DNA of 64,000 bases from Fibrobacterota bacterium (lineage in GTDB: Bacteria > Fibrobacterota > Chitinivibrionia > Chitinivibrionales > Chitinispirillaceae). Shown one piece after another: positions 33,584 to 42,328 of this stretch. The stretch lies in the NCBI GenBank assembly GCA_023412475.1, contig JAEYNR010000097.1:1-64000 (forward strand), written 5' to 3'. The position numbers and the translations under genes are program-made. Position 1 is the stretch's first letter; the number at the start of each line of letters is the position of its first letter. The notes beneath the pieces are model-generated. The model did no database searches, was not told the DNA's origin, and saw only the letters and a program-made list of their open reading frames with translations.

Positions 33584-36500
33584 ATGCGAAGGTTTTATTG
33601 GAAAGCAATTTATCTGGTGGTTATCTTGTCATCGGTCATGTTGACAATTCCACAGGTTAGCTATGCGCAGAAAAAGGACAAAAAAGCAGAATTGATGGAA
33701 AAAATCAAGAAGCTTGAAGCTGAACGTGCAAAGCTTAAAACTAAAGCGGTTGAACAGATCGAGAGCAAAAAAGCTTCTGAAGGAAAAGTTGAAGAGATAA
33801 TAAAACGTTACGAGAATCTGCTGGCAGGATGCCAGGGGAAAAAGACTGACAGGTGTGCAGATGTTATCTACACCCTTGGTAGTCTTTACTATGATCAGGG
33901 GCGTGATGATTATATTCGCAAAAGAGAAGAATATGAAAGAGCAATGGACATGTACGACAAGACCGGAAGAGGACCTGAACCGGTTAACCCGTTGCCAGAT
34001 TATTCTAAATCTCTGGCAATGTATGAAAGACTCAGCATTGAATATCCTACTTTCTCAAAACTAAGTGAAGCGCTTTATCAGATGGGTAACATCTATCTGC
34101 TGATGGGGCAGATAGATAAATGCAGATCTGCTTTTGAAGCTGTAGTTGAAAAATATCCTAACAGTCCACGCGCATCTGGCGCACACTTCAGACTGTCAGA
34201 TCTCTGTTATCTGGAAAATGATTACATTTGCGCTCTTAAACACCTGGAAAAAATAAGAGAAGATCAAATCGATCTGCAGAACTGGGAAATGGTTCATTAC
34301 AGAAAAGGTGAGCTCTATTATAACACCGGTGATCTGGACAAAGCAGTTCAATATTTCCAGACCTATACAGATAAGTGCGATGGAGGGCTTTATCCAAAAC
34401 GTGAATTCAGAGATATGGCAGTTGAATTCATGGCAATCTCTTTTTCTGATATGGAAAATGGTGGTGAAGAGGCTGTAAGATACTTCAAAAAGATCGGTAA
34501 AAGATCGTATGAAGATAATGTAATGTATACCATCGGAATAAAAAACCGGATTCACGGTCAATTTGATGCTGCAATTCAGTCTCTGGGTGTTGCTTTGAAG
34601 AAATTCCCTATGTATAAAGAGGCACCTACCGCCAGAATGGCTTTGATTGAATGTTATGTTGTTAAAAAGGAGCATGAGAAGGCCAATCTGGAGAGGGAGA
34701 AGCTGGTTGATGATTATGGTACAAACTCACAGTGGTATAAAACTAACAGTAATGAATTAGCAATAATTGAAAAAGCAAGAAATGAAGTTAAGAGGGCTTT
34801 GGGACACATTGCCATCTATTATCATGCACTTGCCCAGAAGAAAAAGGACAAATCTGCCTATGAAAAAGCGCTCAAAAGATATCAGGAGTTTTTCCAGAAA
34901 TTTCCAGAGGATAAATGGCGCAACTACGAGTTTAAGTATAACATCGCTGAAGTTTACAGTGCTATGGGCGATTGTGAAAAGGCGGCTGAGTTCTATGACC
35001 AGGTGGCCATGTCGGATCTTAAAACATTTGGAGAGTATAAGGCAGAGATCGACACATTGGGGATGGATGCCGATGAGGTGGAAAAAAACAAGAAAAAAGC
35101 TGATCAAGGCCCAGTTCTTATTTCACAGGAAGATGCGGGTTACAACGTGATCGTAGCTTTAGACAATTGCAAAAAGAAGGCTATGGCTGCTGCTGGTGTT
35201 TCTGATTCACAGGCCTACTCATTGCCCGAGACAAAGAAACTTCTCGATTACACTGAGAAGTTCCAGTCGCGGTTCCCCAAAAGTTCAAATGCTTCTGAGG
35301 TCTTGTATCTGTCTGGAAACATTCACTACTCAGCTAAATCTTATGATAATGCTATAAGAGTTTTCAAGCAGATAATTGATAATTATCCAAATTCAAAGGT
35401 CACCGACAAGTCTCAGAGAATGCTGGCTAACAGTTATGCAAATTCGGGCCAATATGATATGGCAATGGGGATGTACAGGCAGCTTCTTAATAAACAGCAG
35501 CCCAATTCCACAGAGTACACGGAAGTTTTAGATCTTGCAGCAGGTACCATCTATAAACGGGCTGAAGCAAAACGTAAAGAGGGCGATCTGGCTGGCGCAG
35601 CCAATATCTTTAAGTCTATTTACTCTGAGTATCCTACCAGCAAGATCAGTGACCGTGGCTGGTTTGAGGCTGGAGTCTGTTATGAAGAGGCAAAAAATTA
35701 CGAGATTGCGGGTGTGACTCTCGAAGAGCTTTGTGTAACATTTCCCAAATCATCATTGAGGGAAAGAGCATACATGCGTGCAGCAGAAAACTACAAAAAG
35801 GCAGAAAATCTCGATAAAGCTGCCCAGGTTTATCAGACTGCTGCAAACAATATTACAAAAGCAGAGTTTGCTATCCCCAGCTTGTCAGCAGCTTCTGAAT
35901 GCTACCAGAAAATTAACAAGTTTGACATGGCCGGAAAAATGTTTGAGATGATCTACGAGAGATATTCAAGTGATCCTAAAACACCTCAGGCTCTTTACAA
36001 TGCTGGTTTGATATTTGAAAAAGGGAAGCTTTATAGTAATGCCATTAATGTATATGACATCTTGGCCAAAAGATTCCCTGAATCGGAATATGCAGCAGAA
36101 GCATATTTCTCTGTAGGTCTGTGCTATGAGAAAATGGACCAGAATGAGGAAATGGCCAGAGTATTTACCGAATATGCCAACAAGTTTGCTGCTGATCGTA
36201 ACAAGCAGGTAAATGCTTTGACTAAAGCAGGAGATGCGTATTTCAAACTGGGTAAACATGTTGAAGCTGAAAAGAACTATGTAATGGCTACTTCTATATA
36301 CGAAAAATTTAAGAGTGAATCTGACATAGATGTAGTTAGCATTGCTCAGGCTTATTATAAATTGGGAGAAATCAAATATGATGAATTCCTGAAAATAAAG
36401 CTTGCCGCTAGAAACGAAAAAGAGGTCAGAAACAAGGTGAAAGAGAAGACCAAAGCTCTTGAGGAGCCTGCAAAGCACTTTGCTAAGGCCATTGAGCTGG

Positions 36501-37294
36501 GAGTCGCCGAGTGGACAGTTAAAGCCACATATATGATCGGTATGGGTTTTGTCGATATGGCTGAAGCTGTTGATGGACAGACTCTGTTTGGTACTGTGGA
36601 TCAGAAAATCGTGGCCAAAATCACCATTCTTGCTTCTCTGGACAGATATTATGAGAAGGCTCTGGAGTATTTCTATAAAAACATAGAATGGGCCCATAGT
36701 CAGAATATCAAAGGTGAATTTGTCGAAAAGTCTATCGATCGCTATACAGAAATGCTTTTCAGACGTGGAAACATTATGGAGCAGGTGGGTATTGAATATG
36801 CAAGTGCACCGATCCCCAAAGGGCTGTCACAGGATGAGTCTGATGCATACAGAAGTCTGCTTGAGGAGAAAAAGCTTGAAGCTATGGATGCGGCTTTACC
36901 CAAGTACGAAGAGGGTTTACAAATTTGTAAAGCACATGGCATTTCCAAGAGTACATGGATAGATAAGATGAAGGAAAGAATTGCTGAGATCGATCCATCA
37001 TCTGAGGCACTAAACATTGTTATTACCGAATGGGTGCCTGAAGAGAAAGCAGTAGCAACTGCAAGTGCAGCGAATAGACAGGCTGCATCTGGAGGTCAAA
37101 ACGCTTCCAGTCAGGGTGCAAGTCAGGATGAAGATTTTAATAGGAATATGGCTCGTATCAGAAACATTATGAACATGCAGATCGCTGTGGAAGAAAAAAT
37201 CAAACAACTTAACTCCATTGAACGTGAAGCACAGCGAAACATAGTTTTTGAAGAAGAGAAAATAAGCGAATTGAAAGGACAGTTAAGTATGTAA
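33584..37294 (+). CDS. Giant periplasmic TPR protein
   Basis: A 1236-aa protein with a signal peptide (cleavage near SYAQ at about 29), a basic coiled coil (about 30-65), and TPR units over most of its length (for example ALYQMGNIYLLMGQIDKCRSAFEAVVEKYPNS, VLYLSGNIHYSAKSYDNAIRVFKQIIDNYPNS, ALYNAGLIFEKGKLYSNAINVYDILAKRFPES). A Gln/Ser/Ala-rich spacer and a final coiled coil (about 1190-1236) follow. The phrase CQGKKTDRC could form a small disulphide loop. It most resembles the large TPR proteins (AglT-like) encoded beside TolQ/TolR-like motor genes in Myxococcota. AGGAGAG precedes the ATG. It lies 35 bp after the barrel-TPR gene and 99 bp before the TolQ-like gene. Confidence 0.8.
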   Translation: MRRFYWKAIYLVVILSSVMLTIPQVSYAQKKDKKAELMEKIKKLEAERAKLKTKAVEQIESKKASEGKVEEIIKRYENLLAGCQGKKTDRCADVIYTLGSLYYDQGRDDYIRKREEYERAMDMYDKTGRGPEPVNPLPDYSKSLAMYERLSIEYPTFSKLSEALYQMGNIYLLMGQIDKCRSAFEAVVEKYPNSPRASGAHFRLSDLCYLENDYICALKHLEKIREDQIDLQNWEMVHYRKGELYYNTGDLDKAVQYFQTYTDKCDGGLYPKREFRDMAVEFMAISFSDMENGGEEAVRYFKKIGKRSYEDNVMYTIGIKNRIHGQFDAAIQSLGVALKKFPMYKEAPTARMALIECYVVKKEHEKANLEREKLVDDYGTNSQWYKTNSNELAIIEKARNEVKRALGHIAIYYHALAQKKKDKSAYEKALKRYQEFFQKFPEDKWRNYEFKYNIAEVYSAMGDCEKAAEFYDQVAMSDLKTFGEYKAEIDTLGMDADEVEKNKKKADQGPVLISQEDAGYNVIVALDNCKKKAMAAAGVSDSQAYSLPETKKLLDYTEKFQSRFPKSSNASEVLYLSGNIHYSAKSYDNAIRVFKQIIDNYPNSKVTDKSQRMLANSYANSGQYDMAMGMYRQLLNKQQPNSTEYTEVLDLAAGTIYKRAEAKRKEGDLAGAANIFKSIYSEYPTSKISDRGWFEAGVCYEEAKNYEIAGVTLEELCVTFPKSSLRERAYMRAAENYKKAENLDKAAQVYQTAANNITKAEFAIPSLSAASECYQKINKFDMAGKMFEMIYERYSSDPKTPQALYNAGLIFEKGKLYSNAINVYDILAKRFPESEYAAEAYFSVGLCYEKMDQNEEMARVFTEYANKFAADRNKQVNALTKAGDAYFKLGKHVEAEKNYVMATSIYEKFKSESDIDVVSIAQAYYKLGEIKYDEFLKIKLAARNEKEVRNKVKEKTKALEEPAKHFAKAIELGVAEWTVKATYMIGMGFVDMAEAVDGQTLFGTVDQKIVAKITILASLDRYYEKALEYFYKNIEWAHSQNIKGEFVEKSIDRYTEMLFRRGNIMEQVGIEYASAPIPKGLSQDESDAYRSLLEEKKLEAMDAALPKYEEGLQICKAHGISKSTWIDKMKERIAEIDPSSEALNIVITEWVPEEKAVATASAANRQAASGGQNASSQGASQDEDFNRNMARIRNIMNMQIAVEEKIKQLNSIEREAQRNIVFEEEKISELKGQLSM

Positions 37295-37393
37295 GAGAAA
37301 GGAGCAGTATATTATTAATAATTCTCTTTCGATTTCGAAAAAAAATGTAACTTTTTGCATAACAATACGTTTACCTTTTGAAAGGGGTTCTAA

Positions 37394-38032
37394 ATGAATG
37401 AATTAAGAATGATGGCGAAGTTTGTGATCGATGGGTTTATGTCCCCTGGAGCTATCACCATGTGGGCTATATTGCTTATCGGATTTGGTATTCTTGGGAT
37501 GGTAATAGAAAGAGTTTACTATCTTTATTTTAAATGCGGAACCAACAGTGGTAACTTCATGGCCGGGATTTCCAAATACATGAAATCCGGTGATTATGAG
37601 AAGGCAATCAAGTTTGCTTCTTCTGAGAAAACACCTCTGGCCAAAGGCGTTACTGCAGTTCTTCAGAACAGAGGGAAAGGTGGTAAAGCAGTTCAAAGGG
37701 CAGTTGATGAAGTGTTCCTTACAGAAACACCAAAAATCACCAGAAACATCGCCTTTCTTCCTACTCTGGCCAACCTTGCAACTCTTCTTGGTCTGATGGG
37801 AACAATTTACGGACTGATGATCGCTTTCGATGCTATCGCAAACGTTCCTGCAGCACAGAGAGCACAGGCTCTTGCCACAGGAATTTCTGTTGCCATGTCA
37901 ACAACACTCTGGGGTCTTCTGGTTGCTATTCCTTCGCTGCTGGCACACGGTATTGTTGCTGGTAAATCTGATGGTATCGTTGAAGAATTGGACGAAAAGA
38001 CATCAAAATTAATTAACCTGGTAGAAGAATAA
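37394..38032 (+). CDS. TolQ/ExbB/AglR-like motor proton-channel protein
   Basis: A 212-aa inner-membrane protein of the MotA/TolQ/ExbB family. TM1 is at about 20-42 (ITMWAILLIGFGILGMVIERVYYLYF). A cytoplasmic loop follows, then TM2 and TM3 with the conserved signatures IAFLPTLANLATLLGLMGTIYGLMIAF (about 119-145) and ATGISVAMSTTLWGLLVAIPSLLAHGI (about 160-187), whose Thr residues line the proton path in ExbB/TolQ. The family forms a pentamer around a TolR/ExbD dimer and turns proton flow into motion. AAAGGGG lies upstream. The two TolR-like genes follow after 25 bp. Its partner set resembles AglR-AglQ-AglS of gliding motility more than a standard Tol operon. Confidence 0.92.
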   Translation: MNELRMMAKFVIDGFMSPGAITMWAILLIGFGILGMVIERVYYLYFKCGTNSGNFMAGISKYMKSGDYEKAIKFASSEKTPLAKGVTAVLQNRGKGGKAVQRAVDEVFLTETPKITRNIAFLPTLANLATLLGLMGTIYGLMIAFDAIANVPAAQRAQALATGISVAMSTTLWGLLVAIPSLLAHGIVAGKSDGIVEELDEKTSKLINLVEE

Positions 38033-38057
38033 TCCTCTGCTTGGGAAAGAATAAACT

Positions 38058-38846
38058 ATGGCAAACAAACCAAGAAAAAAAGTAATGGCCAGTAGTGAAA
38101 TGGATTTGAAGCCATTTATGAATCTCATGGTGGTTCTTATTCCTATGTTACTGGTGTCAGCCGAGTTTGCTAAAGTAGCGGTAATTGATATTAAGCTGCC
38201 AGAGGCAAGGGGGTCACAGACCAAACAAGCTGTGACCGAACAGCCCCAAGAGGATAAAAGTGATAAACTTTTATTAACAGCCATAATTACCGACTCTGTA
38301 GTAACTCTGGGTGCCAAGGGTGGTTTCATGCCCAGCTTATTTTACCGTGAGTATCATCATTACATCTCAAAGGATGATCAGGAGGAGTTTACGGTAGAGT
38401 ACGAGCCAGGTAAGCCAGTGAAACATCCTAAAACCGGCAGGGAAATGGAGATTTTTGAAAGATACGACATTTTACTTTACACTTGTGATGAGCAGAGAAA
38501 CACCTTAAACCGGATGTATACAAAATATAATGAACTGGTTACAAATACTGCTTATGAACCGGTGGAAAAGATAAATGTTGGTGACACTGTACTGGCTCTT
38601 ACCAATCCCAGACGTACTATTATTGTCAAGAATACTTCGGAATTCGAGTTAAAGCCATTATCTGCTTACGATGAACTTCAAAACCGTTTGATGAAAATCA
38701 AGGAGCGGTATCGTGAAGCCGAAGATGGAAACGATATCATTATTGCAGCCGAAAACGAAGTAATGTATGACAAAATAGTACAGATCATGGACAAAGCAAG
38801 AGCTTCGGAATTTTCCAACATATCTATAGCAAAGTTGAGGGGTTAA
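38058..38846 (+). CDS. TolR/ExbD-like protein with Asn in place of the proton-carrying Asp
   Basis: A 262-aa single-TM protein of the ExbD/TolR family. The N-terminus is cytoplasmic (MANKPRKKVMASSEMDLKPF), the TM about 20-37. In the family an Asp near the start of the TM (as in PFVDVMLVL) is essential for proton coupling. Here the aligned residue is N22, in KPFMNLMVVLIPML. The periplasmic part is larger than usual (family about 140 aa) and includes two extra segments (about 95-200), then a final alpha/beta domain with DNDIIIAAENEVMYDKIVQIMDKA. The downstream paralogue keeps Asp. The two may form a heterodimer with one inactive arm. The gene is co-transcribed with its neighbours (2-bp gap to the next). 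Confidence 0.9.
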   Translation: MANKPRKKVMASSEMDLKPFMNLMVVLIPMLLVSAEFAKVAVIDIKLPEARGSQTKQAVTEQPQEDKSDKLLLTAIITDSVVTLGAKGGFMPSLFYREYHHYISKDDQEEFTVEYEPGKPVKHPKTGREMEIFERYDILLYTCDEQRNTLNRMYTKYNELVTNTAYEPVEKINVGDTVLALTNPRRTIIVKNTSEFELKPLSAYDELQNRLMKIKERYREAEDGNDIIIAAENEVMYDKIVQIMDKARASEFSNISIAKLRG

Positions 38847-38848
38847 CA

Positions 38849-39343
38849 ATGGCTAAAGGAAGAGGAAAAAAAGTTCCGAGAAGTTCTGATTTGAACATAA
38901 CTTCAATGATGGACATGTTCACTATTATCCTTGTTTTCCTGCTAAACTATTTCTCTGCAGATGGTAGTATTTTAACCAATGCAGACAACCTGGTTCTTCC
39001 AAACTCTGAGTCTAAAAAGAAGCCTCAGGAAGTAAACCTTCAGTTAGCAGTGACTAATGATATGATTTTGGTGGATAATTTGCCCATTGTACCAACCGAT
39101 GATGTAAGAAAAATTCCTGCAGATGATCCCGATCCTAAAGCAGGCAAGCTTGAGGAGAAACTCAACGCATGTATGCTTCAGGAGGAGGAGATGGTAAGGG
39201 TTGGTGCTCTCAATGCTGTTCAGGGGAAAATCATTGTTCAGGTTGACAAAAATATAGATTTTGATGTCCTGTTCAAGGTGATGAACACTTGTGGTAAAGT
39301 GGGCTTCAATAATATGAATTTTGCAGTTATGGAAAGGGACTAG
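38849..39343 (+). CDS. TolR/ExbD-like protein with conserved proton Asp
   Basis: A 164-aa protein with the classical ExbD/TolR plan. After a short basic cytoplasmic N-terminus the TM begins LNITSMMDMFTIILVFLLNYF, with D22 at the proton-carrying position. A periplasmic domain follows, with VNLQLAVTNDMILVDNLPIV and a final KIIVQVDKNIDFDVLFKVMNTCGKVGFNNMNFAVMERD. It probably forms the stator rod with the 262-aa paralogue inside the TolQ-like pentamer. It begins two bases after its paralogue's stop, and the TonB/AgmX-like gene starts five bases after its stop. Confidence 0.93.
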   Translation: MAKGRGKKVPRSSDLNITSMMDMFTIILVFLLNYFSADGSILTNADNLVLPNSESKKKPQEVNLQLAVTNDMILVDNLPIVPTDDVRKIPADDPDPKAGKLEEKLNACMLQEEEMVRVGALNAVQGKIIVQVDKNIDFDVLFKVMNTCGKVGFNNMNFAVMERD

Positions 39344-39348
39344 TAACT

Positions 39349-40677
39349 GTGAAGTATAAAGTTCTAATCAAAAAATGCGAGAATCCTCAGCGCGCAAGTA
39401 GAATCGCTGAAGAGATTGCCCGTTGGTCCGGAAGCACCGCTGATGTCGTGTATGGCGTTATCACGCAGAAGCCGGTCTGTATCCGGAAAGAAGCCGAAAA
39501 AGATGAAGCTTTACGGCTAAAAGGGCAATTCGAGGCGGTCGGGGCAGAGGTAGAACTCGTGGCTATCGGCGGCGGAGTTGCACCAGTGGTAGCTGCATCT
39601 GCAATAAGTGGTGCTGCAGTTGCAAAACCGAGTGCAAAAAAATCAGACGACGACGATGATGATGATGAACCCGGAAGAATACTGACAGATGCAGAATATG
39701 CTCAAAGATTAAAAGAAAGAGGTGACATTTTCTCTCTGAATCGTGATACACGACTCAGAAACATCGAAATTGTCTCCTTAATTTTGGGTGTTATTTTTGG
39801 AATCTATCTAAGTACCCGGGAAATCGTTACTGTTCAATCTGATTTCTTCGAGAAAATTCCTGAAGAAAGAGTAGCTAAACTGGTTAAAGAAGAAATTTCT
39901 GCTACTCTGGAAGAAAAAAAGAAGGAAGAGAAAAAACCGGAAGACGAAATAAAAAAAGAGAAAAAAACTCTAAAGCCAAAAAAGAACCAGGGATCCGGTG
40001 GAATGCAGGGTGGAGGTGGAGATCCAAGAGCCCGTGTTACCCACAAAGGAGTACTTGGTATTATTTCCGGTTCGATCAAAGGAAAAACAGTAGCCTCTGC
40101 TGATATCTTTGGTAAAGGCGGTTTCGCTACAGATATCGATGCTATTCTCTCTGGTGTTGGCGGTCTGAAATCAGGTGGTAGCGGCGGTGTCGGAAGAAAA
40201 GGTGTAGCAGGTATTGGTTATGGTGCAGGGTATGGAAGCGGCTTTGGAGGAAGCGGAGCAGGTGGAATTGATGACCTAATTGGCGGACTCATGGGAGGTG
40301 ATGGAGGAGGCGGGCTGAATCTTAAAAAGCGTGGCTCCTTAAAAATCACTTCTGCTGAATTCATGAAAGGTGCTGCTTTAACTGGGGGAAGAAGTAAAGC
40401 AAGTATTATGCGCGTGGTTATGCAGAATATTGCCTCTCTTCGACACTCTTACAATAAAAGACTTCGTGAAAAACCTGGATTGAAAGGTAAAGTGACTGTT
40501 AAGTTTGCTATCGATGAATACGGAAAGGTTATTTTCTGTCAGGTTGTGGAGTCAACTATGGGGGATCCTGGCCTGGAGAGTGAACTTGCTTCTAAAATTC
40601 GTCGTTGGATTTTTGAGAAAATCGACAAACCAGGTGATGTAACAGAAGTCGTTTATCCGTTTGTTTTCTCTCAATAA
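39349..40677 (+). CDS. AgmX/TonB-like energy-transducer with L7/L12-like N-terminal domain
   Basis: A 442-aa protein starting with GTG at 39349, with a GGAAAGGG site upstream. Residues 1-72 (KVLIKKCENPQRASRIAEEIARWSG...LKGQFEAVGAEVELVAIG) resemble the ribosomal L7/L12 C-terminal fold and would be cytoplasmic. A run of seven Asp (100-106) and one TM (about 139-157, IEIVSLILGVIFGIYLS) follow. The periplasmic part begins with a Lys/Glu-rich coil (about 175-215). A long Gly-rich spacer (about 215-330) leads to a C-terminal AgmX/PglI-type TonB-like domain (about 345-442) with VKFAIDEYGKVIFCQVVESTMGDPGLESELASKIRRWIFEKI. The plan matches a protein that carries force from the TolQ/TolR motor to the outer membrane. 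Its target is unknown. Confidence 0.85.
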   Translation: MKYKVLIKKCENPQRASRIAEEIARWSGSTADVVYGVITQKPVCIRKEAEKDEALRLKGQFEAVGAEVELVAIGGGVAPVVAASAISGAAVAKPSAKKSDDDDDDDEPGRILTDAEYAQRLKERGDIFSLNRDTRLRNIEIVSLILGVIFGIYLSTREIVTVQSDFFEKIPEERVAKLVKEEISATLEEKKKEEKKPEDEIKKEKKTLKPKKNQGSGGMQGGGGDPRARVTHKGVLGIISGSIKGKTVASADIFGKGGFATDIDAILSGVGGLKSGGSGGVGRKGVAGIGYGAGYGSGFGGSGAGGIDDLIGGLMGGDGGGGLNLKKRGSLKITSAEFMKGAALTGGRSKASIMRVVMQNIASLRHSYNKRLREKPGLKGKVTVKFAIDEYGKVIFCQVVESTMGDPGLESELASKIRRWIFEKIDKPGDVTEVVYPFVFSQ

Positions 40678-40742
40678 TTGTTCGAACACTATTGCATTCC
40701 ATTAATTGGAATGTTATGATTTGTGTGATAAAGGACAAGATA

Positions 40743-40774
40743 AAAGGATGCATCACCATGGAGATGCATCCTTT
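40743..40774. terminator. Strong hairpin ending the motor gene block
   Basis: AAAGGATGCATC (40743-40754) pairs perfectly with GATGCATCCTTT (40763-40774) over an 8-nt loop. A smaller hairpin, CATTCC/GGAATG, lies at 40695-40713. The plus-strand U run is short, so this is a terminator with limited confidence. Confidence 0.6.
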
Positions 40775-40853
40775 ATTGATTCCAGAGCATTAAAAAAAAA
40801 ATATGCAATTGCTATGGTGCCTAATTTAAAGGCTTTACAGGGGAGGTTCGGAT

Positions 40854-42083
40854 ATGAATAAATCACTGATGTGGATGCTGGCAGCAGGATGTGTGGCCGG
40901 TAGCTATGCCACGGATGCGAGAATTGTCTCTATGGGGAGACACGATGCTTTTTTTATGGATGAAGTGAGTATTTTCAGGAATCCGGCTAACATCAGTATT
41001 TACCCCAATATGGTGTATGGATCTATTGGGTATTATATGCCGGATAGTACACGGGACAACACAAACACTCAGTTCTCAGCAATGGGAAAAAGTAACAGAG
41101 ATCCGGTGGATCCTTTCTGGGGGGCGACTGTCTCATATTCTATAGATAATGGAACTGAAGGAGCTAATCAATATCCGATGATCTCATTTGGTGCCATGTT
41201 CAACAGAAGAGATGAAATGATGGATTATTTCACCCCTGGTGATTCTAAATATCTGGGCGGGGAAAATGACACCGTGCTCCAGCCATTGGGTAAGGTTGAT
41301 CTTTTGCTTGGATATGTAATGAAAAATGGGGGTATGTTGGGCATCGGGGCTTATGGTGCCATAAACAAAGAAGAAAAAAATGGAAGAGAGCTTAAAAGCG
41401 CTATCTATAGGGGAAATATTGGTTTAAACTGGCCAGTAGCCAAGTCCATGGATCTTGAAATTTCTATTGGTGGTGGTACTATAACTGCCTATTCTGCAGA
41501 GTATGGCAACACAGGACATACCAATACTAAACTTGCAGATAGTGACTATTTTGGAAGAATAGAAGGAAGGCTTTTCTCTGCACTTCCAAACATTAATGGT
41601 GATTTTGTACCACATGTGCGTGTCGATGTACTCGAGCTGAGCCGTAATGAAGTTTTCCAGGTAGATCTGGCTGCTGGCGTGGGGCTAAATCTCAATATCG
41701 ATAAGGGGTTTTTCTGGAGTGGTCTGGAGTTTCTATATGGACAGAAAGATTGGGAAAGGAATCAATCTAACGAGTATATAGGTGCAAAGATCAGCTTCGG
41801 TATCGAAAAAAATATCTGGACCGATTGGCTGGTTTTGCGTGCCGGAGGGCAGAAAAAAGTCTTATTCATTAAAGATGGACCCTCTGATTACAGAATGGAA
41901 GAAAATGCATCTGATAATGGCTTAGATGATGACTTTCTCGGTATTGGATTTGGTATAAATATCGACAACAGACTACGGGTAGATTTCGTAGTTGCAGAGG
42001 ATATTTTCTATACTCTATCTAATCTTATTAGTGCTCCGCAGCATCATCTGTTCAATAGAGTCAGTGCCACATACAGTTTCTAA
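40854..42083 (+). CDS. Outer-membrane beta-barrel protein, unknown function
   Basis: A 409-aa protein with a signal peptide (MNKSLMWMLAAGCVAGSYATDA). The mature start ARIVSMGRHDAFFMDEVSIFRNPANISIYPNMVYGSIGYY resembles the beginning of PorV/FadL-like barrels, which often place an N-P-A phrase after the first strand. Many amphipathic strands follow, and the C-terminus HHLFNRVSATYSF ends in Phe as outer-membrane barrels do. GGGGAGG precedes the ATG. It lies just downstream of the motor genes but behind a hairpin, so it may have its own promoter. The specific function cannot be read from the sequence. Confidence 0.75.
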   Translation: MNKSLMWMLAAGCVAGSYATDARIVSMGRHDAFFMDEVSIFRNPANISIYPNMVYGSIGYYMPDSTRDNTNTQFSAMGKSNRDPVDPFWGATVSYSIDNGTEGANQYPMISFGAMFNRRDEMMDYFTPGDSKYLGGENDTVLQPLGKVDLLLGYVMKNGGMLGIGAYGAINKEEKNGRELKSAIYRGNIGLNWPVAKSMDLEISIGGGTITAYSAEYGNTGHTNTKLADSDYFGRIEGRLFSALPNINGDFVPHVRVDVLELSRNEVFQVDLAAGVGLNLNIDKGFFWSGLEFLYGQKDWERNQSNEYIGAKISFGIEKNIWTDWLVLRAGGQKKVLFIKDGPSDYRMEENASDNGLDDDFLGIGFGINIDNRLRVDFVVAEDIFYTLSNLISAPQHHLFNRVSATYSF

Positions 42084-42095
42084 CATATTTAAAAA

Positions 42096-42126
42096 AGCGG
42101 AATTGATAATTAATTCCGCTTTTTTT
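42096..42126 (+). terminator. Rho-independent terminator after the barrel gene
   Basis: AGCGGAATT (42096-42104) pairs with AATTCCGCT (42112-42120) over a 7-nt loop. Seven T follow at once, and an A run precedes the stem. Confidence 0.92.
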
Positions 42127-42328
42127 CTTCCTGTTGCTTCCTGGTTTTTCAATTAATTTATAGTTAAGACGGATAAAATCCGTTTTTGAATTTGGTGAAT
42201 ATTCTTTCTTATTACTTCTGATTAGATATTATTACGTTATTTTTTGCCATCAGATACCTGAGTAGTTGCTATCTTTTTTATATTCAGTATGAATACAATC
42301 CAGGTAATGTTTAGATGACCGGACGCAG

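Noticed and set aside
35966..36697. 243-codon minus-strand frame inside the giant TPR gene
   Set aside because: It is antisense to a well-supported TPR coding region and has no family features.
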